DNA from: Micromonospora pallida
Lineage (GTDB): Bacteria > Actinomycetota > Actinomycetes > Mycobacteriales > Micromonosporaceae
NCBI RefSeq assembly: GCF_900090325.1
Contig: NZ_FMHW01000002.1
Span: 558,001 to 622,000, forward strand
Direction: 5' to 3'
Length of the DNA stretch: 64,000 nucleotides
Of the stretch, positions 9,918-19,535 are shown piece after piece. The notes under the pieces are model-generated. The model was not told the origin of the DNA. It saw nothing but the letters and a program-made list of their open reading frames with translations, and ran no database searches. Both the position numbers and the translations under genes were made by a program. The stretch's first letter is position 1. The number at the start of each line of letters is the position of its first letter.

Positions 9918-10832
9918 TTGTCCGACAATCAGCAGTCGACCCGGGGGCGACCCCGGGTCGCTCTCGTCACCTGCACCGACCTGCCCGACCTCGAGCCGGA
10001 CGACCGGCTCCTGCTGGCCCCGCTAGCTGCCCGGGGCGTACGGGTCGACACCGTCACCTGGGACGACCCGGGCGTGGACTGGCCCGACTACGACCTGGTC
10101 GTGCTCCGCTCGACCTGGGACTACATCGCTCGCCGCGACGAGTTCGTCGCCTGGGCGGCGACCGTGCCCCGGCTGGCCAACCCGGCCGACGTGGTCGCCT
10201 GGAACACCGACAAGCGATACCTCGACGACCTCTCCGCTGCCGGGGTGCCGACCGTGCCCACCACCTGGATCGCGCCCGGCGCACCCTGGCGGCAGCCGGA
10301 GCAGGGCGAGTACGTCGTCAAGCCCGCGGTCGGCGCGGGCAGCCTGGACAGCGGCCGGTACGACCTGGCCGACCCCGACCACCGCCGGCTCGCCGCCGAC
10401 CACCTGGCCCGGCTCGGCGCAGCGGGCCGAACGGCCATGGTGCAGCCGTACCTGAGCGCGGTCGACACTGCGGGGGAGACCGCGCTGCTGTTCGCCGGTG
10501 GACCCACCGGCCCGGTGTTCAGCCACGCGATCCGCAAGGGCGCCATGCTCACCGGCCCGGACCTGCCCACCGGTGAGCTGTTCCGGCCCGAGCGGATCGA
10601 CCCGCGCACCGCCACACCCGAGCAGTTGGCGGTGGCGGAGAAGACCCTGACGGCGGTGCCCGGCGGATCCGGGCGGCTGCTCTACGCGCGGGTGGACGTG
10701 ATTCCCGGTCCGGACGGCTCGCCGGTCCTGGTCGAACTGGAACTCACCGAGCCGTCGCTCTTCCTCGGTCACACCGAGGGCGCCGCCGACCGCTTCGCCG
10801 ACGCGATCGTGGCCCACCTCCGCGCCACCTGA
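9918..10832 (+). CDS. ATP-grasp domain protein (DcsG/RimK-like)
   Basis: This 304-residue protein has an ATP-grasp fold related to cycloserine-biosynthesis DcsG-like and glutathione-synthetase-like ligases. Visible features are VVLRSTWDYIARRDEFVAWA, NTDKRYLDDLSAAGVPTVPT, the ATP-binding lysine region EYVVKPAVGAGSLDSGRY and the metal-binding LVELELTEPSLFL near the end. The start is the TTG at 9918 behind GAGAG. The substrate cannot be read from sequence. It follows the 111-residue gene by 14 bp, and a palindromic repeat element lies just downstream. Confidence 0.75.
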   Translation: MSDNQQSTRGRPRVALVTCTDLPDLEPDDRLLLAPLAARGVRVDTVTWDDPGVDWPDYDLVVLRSTWDYIARRDEFVAWAATVPRLANPADVVAWNTDKRYLDDLSAAGVPTVPTTWIAPGAPWRQPEQGEYVVKPAVGAGSLDSGRYDLADPDHRRLAADHLARLGAAGRTAMVQPYLSAVDTAGETALLFAGGPTGPVFSHAIRKGAMLTGPDLPTGELFRPERIDPRTATPEQLAVAEKTLTAVPGGSGRLLYARVDVIPGPDGSPVLVELELTEPSLFLGHTEGAADRFADAIVAHLRAT

Positions 10833-10903
10833 TCCCACCCCCGCGCGCCCCCTGCTCCCGCGCCCCCACTCCTCTCCCGCTCCCGCCCTCCGCTGTGGGC
10901 GGG

Positions 10904-10971
10904 CTGGGGTGGTAGCAGGGGTCCCTTGTTACCGCCTTTTGATGAGCAGGGGACCCCTGCAACCACCCCAG
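10904..10971. repeat. Palindromic element, copy 1 (22-bp stem)
   Basis: A near-perfect palindrome: CTGGGGTGGT, a mismatch, then GCAGGGGTCCC pairs with GGGACCCCTGC and ACCACCCCAG across a loop of about 24 nt. A second, inverted copy of its 60-bp core lies at 42323-42382 and keeps pairing by compensatory change. Here it sits between the convergent ATP-grasp and ctaA genes, where it could end transcription from both sides. It is followed by AGCCGCC repeats (about 10968-11000) and a 15-bp duplicate at 11043-11072. Confidence 0.8.
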
Positions 10972-11085
10972 CCGCCAGCCGCCAGCCGCCAGCGGGCAGC
11001 CGGCAGCGGGTGGGCGAGGACGGCAGGCGGGTGGGCGCGGGTCGGATCCGGGCGGGGCGGATCCGGGCGGGGCGGGGCGAGCGGA

Positions 11086-12045
11086 TCAGCTGTGGGCGGC
11101 GCTGACCGGGCGTGCCGGGGCGTCCGTCACTGCCTCGGCGGCCGTCTCCGGAGTGGCGACGGGCCGCCGCTCGCGGGTCGACCACTGCACGGACAGGGTG
11201 GCCAGCAGCACCAGGCACGAGCCGAGCATGTGCGCGCCGACCAGCAGGGCCGGCAGGTGGGTGAAGTACTGCACGAAGCCGATCAGGCCCTGGCCGAGTA
11301 TCACCGCGACCAGCACCAGCGCCGCCCGGGCCGGACCGGTCGCGCCGACCGCCCGGAAGGCGAAGACCAGCGCCACCGAGAGGCCGATCAGCAGGAAGAC
11401 GCTGTCCGCGTGGACCTGGGAGATCGACTCCGGGTCCAAGCCGTTGCGGGCCGCGCCGTGGTCACCGGCGTGCGGGCCGCTGCCGGTTACCCAGGTCCCG
11501 ATGACCAGCACGGCCACGCCGACCAGCGTGGTCAGCCGGGCCAGGTGGCGCAGCGGGGCGGCTACCACGGCCACCGTCGGCCCGTCCGGCTCCATCGTCC
11601 GCTTCCAGAGCGCGTACGCCGCCGCGATCACCGCCATCGAGGCGAGAAAGTGCAGCCCGACCACCCACGGGTTGAGGTTGGTCAGCACGGTGATTCCGCC
11701 GACCACCGCTTGGGCCGGGATGCCCAGGAAGACCGCGACCGCCAGCGGCACCAGGCCGCGCCGCCGGGGCTGGTGCAGCAGCACCGCGAGCAGGGTGGCC
11801 AGCGTGATCAGTCCGACCGCGAAGGTGAGCAGCCGGTTGCCGAACTCGATCGCCCCGTGGATGCCCATCTCGGCGGTGGCGGTGTACGACGCGTCCGTGC
11901 ACCGGGGCCAGGTGGGGCAGCCGAGACCGGAGGCGGTCAACCGGACGGCCCCGCCGGTCACCACGATCCCGACGTTGGCGATGATCGAGGCGAGCGCGAG
12001 ACGGCGCAGCAGGGTGGCGGAGACCGGGAACCGGGCGGATCGCAT
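11086..12045 (-). CDS. ctaA: Heme A synthase (COX15/CtaA family)
   Basis: CtaA oxidises the C8 methyl of heme O to give heme A for aa3 oxidase. The 319-residue membrane protein has the conserved histidines in GIHGAIEFGNRLL, GLHFLASM, QVHADSVFLL and GAHMLGSCLVL, plus the CPTWPRC cysteine pair of the first periplasmic loop. Eight hydrophobic segments are apparent. I start at the ATG at 12045 (MRSARFPVSATLLRR). The frame is open to 12117, but that would crowd the divergent sufR promoter. Confidence 0.92.
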   Translation of the reverse strand: MRSARFPVSATLLRRLALASIIANVGIVVTGGAVRLTASGLGCPTWPRCTDASYTATAEMGIHGAIEFGNRLLTFAVGLITLATLLAVLLHQPRRRGLVPLAVAVFLGIPAQAVVGGITVLTNLNPWVVGLHFLASMAVIAAAYALWKRTMEPDGPTVAVVAAPLRHLARLTTLVGVAVLVIGTWVTGSGPHAGDHGAARNGLDPESISQVHADSVFLLIGLSVALVFAFRAVGATGPARAALVLVAVILGQGLIGFVQYFTHLPALLVGAHMLGSCLVLLATLSVQWSTRERRPVATPETAAEAVTDAPARPVSAAHS

Positions 12046-12129
12046 CACACCGCGAATCCTACGCACTGTAGTGCTCGGATTCCGGGTGGCCTCCGCCGAG
12101 CCGGTGGTTTGGATCACCGGAACAGGGGT

Positions 12130-12158
12130 TTGCGGGCGTCCAGCGAATTACGTAACGT
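12130..12158 (+). promoter_or_regulatory. Predicted sufR promoter with TTACGTAA palindrome
   Basis: TTGCGG (12130-12135) and TAACGT (12153-12158) are separated by 17 bp, and the GTG start of sufR lies seven bases after the -10 box. This implies a leaderless mRNA. An 8-bp palindrome, TTACGTAA (12148-12155), overlaps the -10 box and is a plausible site for SufR autorepression. Confidence 0.5.
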
Positions 12159-12165
12159 GGGCGTT

Positions 12166-12924
12166 GTGAAAAACGCGGCGGCGCTCTCCGGGCAGCGGCC
12201 GGCGGCCGGGCCGGCCGCCGGGGCGTCCGCGTCCGCCGCCGACGTCTCCACCCGTGAGCGGGTCACCCAGCTCCTGCTGGAGCGGGGCGCGACCACCGCC
12301 GCGCAGCTCGGCGACGCGCTCGGGCTCAGCCCGGCGGCGATCCGCCGCCACCTCGACGCGATGCTCGCCGACGGCGACGTGCTCGCCCGCGAGCAGGCGG
12401 TGCGGGGGCACCGGGGGCGCGGCCGTCCGGCCAAGGTCTTCGTGCTCACCGACGCCGGCCGGCTGCGCTGCGGCACCCACCACTACGACAACATGGCCAC
12501 CGCCGCCCTGCGCTGGATCGCCCGCACCGGCGGCCCGGAGGCGGTCGAGGCGTTCGCCACCGAGCAGGTCGCCGCGCTGGAGCGCCGCTGCCGGACGGCG
12601 ATGGAGGGCGCCGGGGAGGACCCGCTCGCCCGCGCCGAGGCGCTCGCCGGAGCGTTGACCGCCGAGGGATACGCTGCCAGCGCGTCCACGATTGCCTCCG
12701 GCGGCCAGCTTTGTCAGCACCACTGTCCGGTGGCGCACGTGGCCGCCGAGTTCCCCCAACTGTGCGAGGCCGAGACCTCGGTGATTTCCCGTCTGGTCGG
12801 TACGCACGTACAGCGTCTGGCCACCATCGCGCACGGCGACGGGGTGTGCACCACGCACATTCCCGGTCAGCCGGGGCGTGTTCCGTCCGGTAACACCGTC
12901 ACCACTGTGAGGACAGATAGATGA
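12166..12924 (+). CDS. sufR: SufR-type Fe-S cluster responsive regulator
   Basis: SufR is a winged-helix repressor that binds a Fe-S cluster and controls the suf operon. The 252-residue protein has an Ala-rich N terminus, a DeoR/ArsR-like helix-turn-helix ([20 protein letters not shown], then [14 protein letters not shown]), the wing [20 protein letters not shown], and C-terminal cysteines in [13 protein letters not shown] and ELCEAE-like QLCEAETS that can ligate a cluster. The start is the GTG at 12166. Its stop overlaps the sufB ATG by 4 bp (ATGA). Confidence 0.9.
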   Translation: MKNAAALSGQRPAAGPAAGASASAADVSTRERVTQLLLERGATTAAQLGDALGLSPAAIRRHLDAMLADGDVLAREQAVRGHRGRGRPAKVFVLTDAGRLRCGTHHYDNMATAALRWIARTGGPEAVEAFATEQVAALERRCRTAMEGAGEDPLARAEALAGALTAEGYAASASTIASGGQLCQHHCPVAHVAAEFPQLCEAETSVISRLVGTHVQRLATIAHGDGVCTTHIPGQPGRVPSGNTVTTVRTDR

Positions 12925-14351
12925 CCGAGCAGATCGTCCAGCCCCTGACCCAGGAGGAGCAGCTCGCCGCCCTCGGTCGCTACGAGTACGGCTGGGCCGA
13001 CCCCGACGTCGCCGGGGCGACCGCCCAGCGGGGCCTCAACGAGGCGGTGGTGCGGGACATCTCGGCCAAGAAGAACGAGCCGGCCTGGATGCTCGACCTG
13101 CGGCTGAAGGGCCTGCGGCTGTTCGGCCGCAAGCCGATGCCGGCGTGGGGCGCGGACCTCACCGGGATCGACTTCGACAACATCAAGTACTTCGTCCGCT
13201 CCACTGAGAAGCAGGCCACCAGCTGGGAGGAACTGCCCGAGGAGATCAAGAACACCTACGACAGGCTGGGCATCCCCGAGGCCGAGAAGCAGCGGCTGAT
13301 CGCCGGTGTCGCCGCCCAGTACGAGTCCGAGGTGGTCTACCACAAGATCCGTGAAGACCTGGAGGAGCAGGGTGTCGTCTTCCTCGACACCGACACCGCT
13401 CTCAAGGAGCACGAGGACATCTTCAAGGAGTACTTCGGCACGGTGATCCCGGTCGGCGACAACAAGTTCGCCGCGCTGAACACCTCCGTGTGGTCCGGTG
13501 GCTCGTTCATCTACGTGCCGAAGGGCGTGCACGTGGAGATCCCGCTCCAGGCGTACTTCCGGATCAACACCGAGAACATGGGCCAGTTCGAGCGGACGCT
13601 GATCATCGTCGACGAGGGCGCGTACGTGCACTACGTCGAGGGCTGCACCGCCCCGATCTACTCCTCCGACTCGCTGCACAGCGCGGTCGTCGAGATCATC
13701 GTCAAGAAGAACGCCCGCTGCCGCTACACGACCATCCAGAACTGGTCGAACAACGTCTACAACCTGGTCACCAAGCGCGCGGTCTGCCACGAGGGCGCGA
13801 CCATGGAGTGGATCGACGGCAACATCGGCTCCAAGGTCACCATGAAGTACCCGGCGGTCTACATGACCGGCGAGCACGCCAAGGGCGAGGTGCTCTCGGT
13901 GGCGATGGCCGGCGAGGGCCAGCACCAGGACGCCGGGGCCAAGATGGTGCACGCCGCGCCGCACACCAGCAGCACCATCGTGTCGAAGTCGATCGCCCGG
14001 GGCGGCGGCCGTACCTCGTACCGGGGTCTGGTGCAGGTCATGGAGGGCGCGCACCACAGCGCGAGCACGGTCAAGTGCGACGCGCTGCTGGTCGACACCA
14101 TCTCCCGCTCGGACACCTACCCGTACGTCGACATCCGTGAGGACGACGTGTCGATGGGGCACGAGGCGACCGTCTCCAAGGTCAGCGAGGACCAGCTCTT
14201 CTACCTGATGAGCCGGGGCCTGAGCGAGGACGAGGCGATGGCGATGATCGTGCGCGGCTTCATCGAGCCGATCGCCAAGGAACTCCCGATGGAGTACGCC
14301 CTGGAGCTGAACCGCCTGATCGAGCTGCAGATGGAGGGCGCGGTCGGCTGA
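12921..14351 (+). CDS. sufB: Fe-S cluster assembly scaffold SufB
   Basis: SufB is the main scaffold subunit of the SufBCD Fe-S assembly complex. The 476-residue length is typical of the family. Family features include [20 protein letters not shown] at the N terminus, [20 protein letters not shown], the conserved region [20 protein letters not shown] with its cysteine, and the C-terminal [20 protein letters not shown]. It is translationally coupled to sufR. A 120-bp spacer follows, before sufD. Confidence 0.97.
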   Translation: MTEQIVQPLTQEEQLAALGRYEYGWADPDVAGATAQRGLNEAVVRDISAKKNEPAWMLDLRLKGLRLFGRKPMPAWGADLTGIDFDNIKYFVRSTEKQATSWEELPEEIKNTYDRLGIPEAEKQRLIAGVAAQYESEVVYHKIREDLEEQGVVFLDTDTALKEHEDIFKEYFGTVIPVGDNKFAALNTSVWSGGSFIYVPKGVHVEIPLQAYFRINTENMGQFERTLIIVDEGAYVHYVEGCTAPIYSSDSLHSAVVEIIVKKNARCRYTTIQNWSNNVYNLVTKRAVCHEGATMEWIDGNIGSKVTMKYPAVYMTGEHAKGEVLSVAMAGEGQHQDAGAKMVHAAPHTSSTIVSKSIARGGGRTSYRGLVQVMEGAHHSASTVKCDALLVDTISRSDTYPYVDIREDDVSMGHEATVSKVSEDQLFYLMSRGLSEDEAMAMIVRGFIEPIAKELPMEYALELNRLIELQMEGAVG

Positions 14352-14471
14352 CGCCGCCCCACCTCCGGGCGGGCGGATGACTTCGCCCCACCCACGGGCG
14401 GGCCGGTGCCACCGGTCCGCCCTGCCAGCCCGTGTTGCCCACCGCTGTCGCGAGAACTGACCAAGGAAGAG

Positions 14472-15623
14472 ATGACTACCCAGGCTTCCGCGCCGCCGCC
14501 GAGCACCAAGTCGCAGGCGCTGCGCTCGTACGACGTCGCCGACTTCCCCGCCCTCACCGGGCTGGAGGAGGAGTGGCGCTTCACCCCGCTCAAGCGGCTG
14601 CGGGGTCTGCTGGACGGGACCGTCACCGACGAGTCCCCGCACTGGCCCGCCTACGACGTCGGCCGCCTGCCGGACGGCGTGACCGTCGGGACGCTGGCCA
14701 AGGACGACCCGCGCCGGGGCAGCGTGCTGACCCCGTTCGACCGGGTCAGCGCCCGCGCCTACGGCGAGGCGGACCTCGGCCGGCTGATCCGGGTCGCCCC
14801 CCAGGCGGTGGTCCACGAGCCGGTGACGATCACCGTGCAGGGCGGTCCCCGCGACGTGCTCGCCTTCGCGCACACCTTCGTCGAGATCGGCCCGCTGTCG
14901 GAGTCGGTCATCGTGGTGGAGCAGGTGGGCAGCGGCACGCTCGGCGAGAACGTCGAGGTGTCCGTCGGGGACGGCGCGAAGCTCACCCTGGTCACCGTCG
15001 CCGACTGGGCCGACGACGCGGTCCAGGCGCAGCACCTCAAGATCAAGCTGGGCCGGGACGCCCGGGTGACGCACGTGCAGGTCACCCTCGGCGGCGACCT
15101 GGTCCGGCAGTACACCAGCGTGGAGTACGCCGGCCGGGGCGGCGAGGCCGAGCTGTACGGCGTCTACTTCGCCGACTCCGGGCAGCACCTCGAGCACCGG
15201 CAGCTGGTCGACCACAGCATCCCGGACTGCCGCAGCAATGTCGGCTACCGGGGCGCGTTGCAGGGCGAGAGCGCCCGTACCGTCTGGGTGGGCGACGTGC
15301 TCATCCGCGCCGAGGCGACCGGCACCGACACGTACGAGATCAACCGGAACCTGCTGCTGACCGACGGCGCGCGGGCGGACTCGGTGCCCAACCTGGAGAT
15401 CGAGACCGGCGAGATTGCCGGCGCCGGCCACGCGAGCGCCACCGGCCGCTTCGACGACGAGCAGCTCTTCTACCTGATGGCCCGGGGCATCCCGGAGGCC
15501 GAGGCCCGCCGTCTGGTGGTCCGGGGCTTCTTCGCCGAGATCCTCAACAAGATCCCGGTGGAGGCGCTGCGCGAGCGGCTCGGTGAGGCGATCGAGGCCC
15601 GGCTGACCAAGGCCGGCGCCTGA
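14472..15623 (+). CDS. sufD: Fe-S cluster assembly protein SufD
   Basis: SufD is the SufB paralog of the SufBC2D complex. The 383-residue product contains VPNLEIETGEIAGAGHASAT with the conserved histidine, and the SufBD C-terminal motif GIPEAEARRLVVRGFFAEIL. The start is the ATG at 14472 behind AAGGAAGAG; the frame is open further upstream but without family similarity. Its stop shares one base with the start of the Rieske gene (TGATG). Confidence 0.95.
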   Translation: MTTQASAPPPSTKSQALRSYDVADFPALTGLEEEWRFTPLKRLRGLLDGTVTDESPHWPAYDVGRLPDGVTVGTLAKDDPRRGSVLTPFDRVSARAYGEADLGRLIRVAPQAVVHEPVTITVQGGPRDVLAFAHTFVEIGPLSESVIVVEQVGSGTLGENVEVSVGDGAKLTLVTVADWADDAVQAQHLKIKLGRDARVTHVQVTLGGDLVRQYTSVEYAGRGGEAELYGVYFADSGQHLEHRQLVDHSIPDCRSNVGYRGALQGESARTVWVGDVLIRAEATGTDTYEINRNLLLTDGARADSVPNLEIETGEIAGAGHASATGRFDDEQLFYLMARGIPEAEARRLVVRGFFAEILNKIPVEALRERLGEAIEARLTKAGA

Positions 15624-15949
15624 TGATCAGGATCTGCTCGACCGAGGACGTGCCCAAGGGCACCGCGATCAGCGCCGACGTGGACGGCACCCAGATCGCC
15701 CTCGTGCACGCCGAGGACGGCTCCTTCCACGCCGTCCACGACGAGTGTTCGCACGCCTCGGTGGCCCTCAGCGAGGGCGAGGTGGAGGGCTGCACGCTGG
15801 AATGCTGGCTGCACGGTTCGCGTTTCGACCTGCGGACCGGTGCGCCGAGCGGCCTGCCCGCCACCGAACCCGTACCCGTCTATCCCGTCGAAGTCCGCGA
15901 CGGCGACATCTACGTCAGTCTCACGCCGAGCAATGGAGTGACCCGATAA
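15623..15949 (+). CDS. Rieske-type 2Fe-2S ferredoxin of the suf operon
   Basis: This 108-residue Rieske ferredoxin is a regular member of actinobacterial suf operons and probably supplies or handles electrons during cluster assembly. The two cluster motifs are visible but in a variant spacing: DECSHASVALSEGEVEG (C-x-H) and TLECWLHGSRFDLRTG (C-x-x-H). The fold ends with PVPVYPVEVRDGDIYV. It overlaps sufD by one base and its TAA shares a base with the sufC ATG. Confidence 0.9.
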   Translation: MIRICSTEDVPKGTAISADVDGTQIALVHAEDGSFHAVHDECSHASVALSEGEVEGCTLECWLHGSRFDLRTGAPSGLPATEPVPVYPVEVRDGDIYVSLTPSNGVTR

Positions 15950-16722
15950 TGAGCACCCTGGAGATCCGCGACCTGAAGGTGTCGGTCAAGCTGCCCGAGG
16001 GTGAGCTCAAGCCGATCCTGGCCGGCGTCAACCTGACCGTGAAGTCGGGCGAGACGCACGCCATCATGGGCCCGAACGGCTCCGGCAAGTCGACCCTGGC
16101 GTACTCGATCGCCGGTCACCCGAAGTACGAGATCACCGGCGGCACGGTGACCCTCGACGGCGTGGACGTGCTGGAGATGTCCGTCGACGAGCGGGCCCGC
16201 GCCGGCCTCTTCCTTGCCATGCAGTACCCGGTCGAGGTGCCCGGCGTCTCGGTGGCGAACTTCCTGCGGACCGCCAAGACCGCCATCGACGGCGCGGCCC
16301 CGAAGCTGCGCACCTGGGGCGGCGAGCTGCGCGGCGCGATGGAACGGCTCCAGATGGACCCGGCCTTCGCCCAGCGCAACGTCAACGAGGGCTTCTCCGG
16401 CGGTGAGAAGAAGCGGCACGAGATCGTGCAGCTCGAACTGCTCAAGCCGAAGATCGCGGTCCTCGACGAGACCGACTCCGGCCTCGACGTCGACGCGCTC
16501 CGCGTGGTCAGCGAGGGGGTCAACCGGGTCCGCGACACCGGTGACACCGGCCTGCTGCTGATCACCCACTACACCCGCATCCTGCGCTACATCAAGCCGG
16601 ACTTCGTGCACGTCTTCGTGGCCGGACGCATCGTCGAGGAGGGCGGCCCGGAGCTGGCCGACAAGCTCGAGGACGAGGGCTACGAGCGGTACGTCGCCGG
16701 GGCCGGCGCGGCGCGGGCCTGA
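15949..16722 (+). CDS. sufC: Fe-S cluster assembly ATPase SufC
   Basis: SufC is the ABC-type ATPase of the SufBCD complex and works in the cytosol rather than at a transporter. The 257-residue product shows the Walker A motif MGPNGSGKSTLAYSIAGHP, a signature FSGGEKKRHEIVQL, the Walker B IAVLDETDSGLD and the switch histidine in LLITHYTRIL. The start is the ATG at 15949 (MSTLEIRDLKVSV). It continues the suf operon with only 20 bp to sufS. Confidence 0.97.
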   Translation: MSTLEIRDLKVSVKLPEGELKPILAGVNLTVKSGETHAIMGPNGSGKSTLAYSIAGHPKYEITGGTVTLDGVDVLEMSVDERARAGLFLAMQYPVEVPGVSVANFLRTAKTAIDGAAPKLRTWGGELRGAMERLQMDPAFAQRNVNEGFSGGEKKRHEIVQLELLKPKIAVLDETDSGLDVDALRVVSEGVNRVRDTGDTGLLLITHYTRILRYIKPDFVHVFVAGRIVEEGGPELADKLEDEGYERYVAGAGAARA

Positions 16723-16742
16723 GGAAGGGCCGGTCACCGGAG

Positions 16743-18047
16743 ATGACCACCATCACCATCCCCGCCGGGATGCCGCAGTACGACGACGTGCCCCGCTTCG
16801 ACGTGGCGAAGGTGCGCGCCGACTTCCCGATCCTGGACCGGGAAATCAACGGGCACCCGCTGGTCTACCTCGACAGCGCCAACACCTCGCACAAGCCGCG
16901 CCAGGTGCTCGACGTGCTCGCCGAGCACTACGCGCGGCACAACGCCAACGTGTCCCGTTCGGTGCACACCCTGGGCACCGAGGCCACCGAGGCGTACGAG
17001 GGGGCGCGGGCGAAGATCGCCGCGTTCGTCAACGCGCCCAGCGCGGACGAGGTGGTCTTCACCAAGAACTCCACCGAGGCGATCAACCTGGTGGCGTACG
17101 CGTTCTCCAACGCCTCGCTGCGCGCGGACGCCGACCCCCGGTTCCGGCTCGGCCCCGGTGACGAGGTGGTGATCTCCGAGATGGAGCACCACTCGAACAT
17201 CGTTCCGTGGCAGCTGCTCTGCGAGCGGACCGGTGCGACCCTGCGCTGGTTCCCGGTCACCGAGCACGGCCGGCTCGACGACTCCGGCCTGGAGGACCTG
17301 GTCAACGAGCGGACGAAACTCGTCTCGCTGGTGCACGTCTCGAACATCCTCGGCACGGTCAACCCCACCTCGCGGATCACCCAGCGGGTCCGCGAGGTGG
17401 GCGCCCTGCTGCTCTGGGACTGCTCGCAGTCGGCACCGCACATGCCGCTCGACGTGGTGGACCTCGACGCCGACTTCATCGTCTTCACCGGCCACAAGAT
17501 GTGCGGCCCGACCGGCATCGGCGTGCTCTGGGGCCGCTCGGAGCTGCTGGCGGCGATGCCGCCGGTGCTCGGCGGCGGCTCGATGATCGAGACGGTGACG
17601 ATGGCCGGTTCCACGTTCGCCGCGCCGCCGGCCCGGTTCGAGGCGGGCACCCCGCCGATCGCCGAGGCGGTGGCGCTCGGCGCCGCCGTGGACTACCTCA
17701 CCGGCATCGGCATGCGGGCGATCCAGTGGCACGAGAAGGAGCTGACCGCGTACGCGCTGGACGCCCTGGCGACGGTGCCGGGGTTGCGGGTCTTCGGCCC
17801 GGCCGTACCGGTGGGTCGGGGCGGCACCATCTCGTTCGCCCTCGGCGACGTGCACCCGCACGACGTCGGGCAGGTGCTCGACGCCCTCGGGGTGCAGGTG
17901 CGGGTCGGCCACCACTGCGCCCGGCCGGTGTGTACCCGGTTCGGGGTGCCGGCGATGACCCGGGCGTCGTTCTACCTCTACACCACCACCGGGGAGATCG
18001 ACGCCCTGGTGGCGGGCCTGGAGCAGGCACGGAAGGTGTTCGCCTGA
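16743..18047 (+). CDS. sufS: Cysteine desulfurase SufS
   Basis: SufS is a pyridoxal-phosphate enzyme that takes sulfur from cysteine for Fe-S assembly. The 434-residue protein has the class V aminotransferase motifs: HHSNIVPWQLLCERTGATLR, the PLP lysine in FIVFTGHKMCGPTGIGVLWG and the catalytic cysteine in VGHHCARPVCTRFGV, in the group II (SufS/CsdA) arrangement. The stop overlaps the sufU ATG by one base. Confidence 0.96.
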   Translation: MTTITIPAGMPQYDDVPRFDVAKVRADFPILDREINGHPLVYLDSANTSHKPRQVLDVLAEHYARHNANVSRSVHTLGTEATEAYEGARAKIAAFVNAPSADEVVFTKNSTEAINLVAYAFSNASLRADADPRFRLGPGDEVVISEMEHHSNIVPWQLLCERTGATLRWFPVTEHGRLDDSGLEDLVNERTKLVSLVHVSNILGTVNPTSRITQRVREVGALLLWDCSQSAPHMPLDVVDLDADFIVFTGHKMCGPTGIGVLWGRSELLAAMPPVLGGGSMIETVTMAGSTFAAPPARFEAGTPPIAEAVALGAAVDYLTGIGMRAIQWHEKELTAYALDALATVPGLRVFGPAVPVGRGGTISFALGDVHPHDVGQVLDALGVQVRVGHHCARPVCTRFGVPAMTRASFYLYTTTGEIDALVAGLEQARKVFA

Positions 18048-18520
18048 TGCAGCTCGACCAGCTCTACCAGGAGATCATCCTGGACCACTACAAGCATCCG
18101 CACGGTCGTGGCCTGCGCGACCCGCAGGAGCCGGGGGACCGGGTCGCCGAGGCGCACCACGTCAACCCGACCTGCGGGGACGAGGTGACCGTCCGGGTCG
18201 CCACCGACGGCACGGTGCTGCACGACATCTCGTACGACGGCATGGGCTGCTCGATCAGCCAGGCGTCCGCGAGCGTGCTGCACGAGCTGTTGACGGGCAG
18301 CCAGACCGACGCGGCGTTCACCGTGCACGAGGCGTTCGTCGAGCTGATGTCCGGTCGTGGCCAGGTCACGCCGGACGAGGACGTGCTCGGTGACGGGGTA
18401 GCGTTCGCGGGTGTCGCCCGCTACCCCGCCCGGGTCAAGTGCGCGCTGCTGCCGTGGATGGCGTTCAAGGACGCCGCGGCACGCGCGGGGGTGGGCGCGA
18501 GCCCGGAGGTGAAGGCATGA
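18047..18520 (+). CDS. sufU: SufU sulfur-transfer protein
   Basis: SufU accepts persulfide sulfur from SufS through a zinc-bound site. The 157-residue protein has the IscU-like fold with HHVNPTCGDEVTVRV, the second cysteine in DGMGCSISQASASVL and a third in PARVKCALLPWMAF, which together are the zinc and sulfur ligands. The spacing with an insert before the last cysteine is the SufU type rather than the IscU type. It overlaps sufT by 4 bp (ATGA). Confidence 0.95.
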   Translation: MQLDQLYQEIILDHYKHPHGRGLRDPQEPGDRVAEAHHVNPTCGDEVTVRVATDGTVLHDISYDGMGCSISQASASVLHELLTGSQTDAAFTVHEAFVELMSGRGQVTPDEDVLGDGVAFAGVARYPARVKCALLPWMAFKDAAARAGVGASPEVKA

Positions 18521-19068
18521 GTGCAGAAGAGACCGCGACGGCCACCACGCCGTCGCCCGAAGCGGCCGTGACGCCGCCCGACGGCGCCGCGAAGGCACCG
18601 TCCGACCCGGCGGCAAGCTCGTCGGCCGACGCGGCCGCGACGCCGCCGGCCGGGGAGACGGCGACGGTGACGGGGGAGGCCACGCCGGCGGCGGACGGGG
18701 AGACCGCGCCGGCGGGGGAGACCTCGACCGCCTCGGCCGGCGGCAAGGCCGCCCTCGCCGACATCGAGGAGGCGATGAAGGACGTCGTCGACCCCGAGCT
18801 GGGCATCAACGTGGTCGACCTCGGCCTGGTGTACGGCGTACACGTCGACGACGAGAACGTCGCCACCATCGACATGACGCTGACCTCGGCGGCCTGCCCG
18901 CTGACCGACGAGATCGAGGCGCAGTGCCGGCAGGCGCTGACCACCGGCCCGGGTGGCGGGCTGGTCAACGACTTCCGGATCAACTGGGTGTGGATTCCGC
19001 CATGGGGGCCGGACAAGATCACCGACGATGGTCGGGAGCAGCTCCGCGCGCTCGGCTTCAACGTCTGA
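18517..19068 (+). CDS. sufT: SufT/MIP18-family (DUF59) maturation protein
   Basis: The C-terminal 100 residues form a DUF59/MIP18 domain as in SufT, an auxiliary Fe-S maturation factor. Motifs are IEEAMKDVVDPELGINVVDL, LTSAACPLTDEIE with the conserved cysteine, and WIPPWGPDKITDDGREQLRA. The first 80 residues are an Ala/Thr/Pro/Glu-rich low-complexity extension that is unusually long for the family. The start is the ATG at 18517, overlapping sufU by 4 bp. It closes the suf operon and a strong terminator follows. Confidence 0.9.
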   Translation: MSAEETATATTPSPEAAVTPPDGAAKAPSDPAASSSADAAATPPAGETATVTGEATPAADGETAPAGETSTASAGGKAALADIEEAMKDVVDPELGINVVDLGLVYGVHVDDENVATIDMTLTSAACPLTDEIEAQCRQALTTGPGGGLVNDFRINWVWIPPWGPDKITDDGREQLRALGFNV

Positions 19069-19081
19069 CCCGACCACACCA

Positions 19082-19123
19082 CGTCGAGGGTGCCGCCCCG
19101 CTTCCGGGGCGGCACCCTCGACG
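19082..19123 (+). terminator. Terminator of the suf operon
   Basis: CGTCGAGGGTGCCGCCCC (19082-19099) pairs perfectly over 18 bp with 19106-19123 across a six-base loop, and is followed by CTTTCC. It begins 14 bp after the sufT stop. Confidence 0.85.
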
Positions 19124-19535
19124 CTTTCCGCCCCCGAGACGGCCGCCCGGGCCGCCCGACCTCGTCCCGGCCCGCCGGCCTGTCCCGGCCGGGCCTGCCC
19201 CGTCCCGGTCGGTCGGGCTCGGTCGGTCGGGCTGCCGTTTTGGCGAAATGGGGGTCTCCTCGGCGAGGGATACCGCCACTTCGCCAATAAAGCGACGCGC
19301 CCCTGACAGGGCTGCGCGACACGGGGCCGCGCGGCGCGCCCCGGCCGGCCCCGGGTCCGTCCGCTCTGGTTGGTCGGACGCAGGTTGGTAAACCGGTCGC
19401 GGGGGCGGGATGGCGGGCGCAGGATGACCGGGTGACCGAGTCGTACCGGAAGTTCGTCGTCCCTGTCGCCGTGGCCACCGCCACGGGTCGACAGCGGTTG
19501 CGCCCCGGTCGCGTCCCGGTCCACCGTCCGCCGTC
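19124..19535. other. Intergenic region with an imperfect inverted repeat
   Basis: This 412-bp stretch holds no credible gene. The notable feature is an inverted repeat: TTTTGGCGAAATGGGGGT (19238-19255) pairs imperfectly with ACCGCCACTTCGCCAATAA (19272-19290). The CGCCACTTCGCC core recurs in the intergenic repeats near 24290, so the two may belong to one dispersed family. The rest is GC-rich DNA without visible sites. Confidence 0.5.

Noticed and set aside
12867..15431. An 854-codon minus-strand frame across sufB and sufD
   Set aside because: It is antisense to two clear Suf genes and has no recognisable domain.
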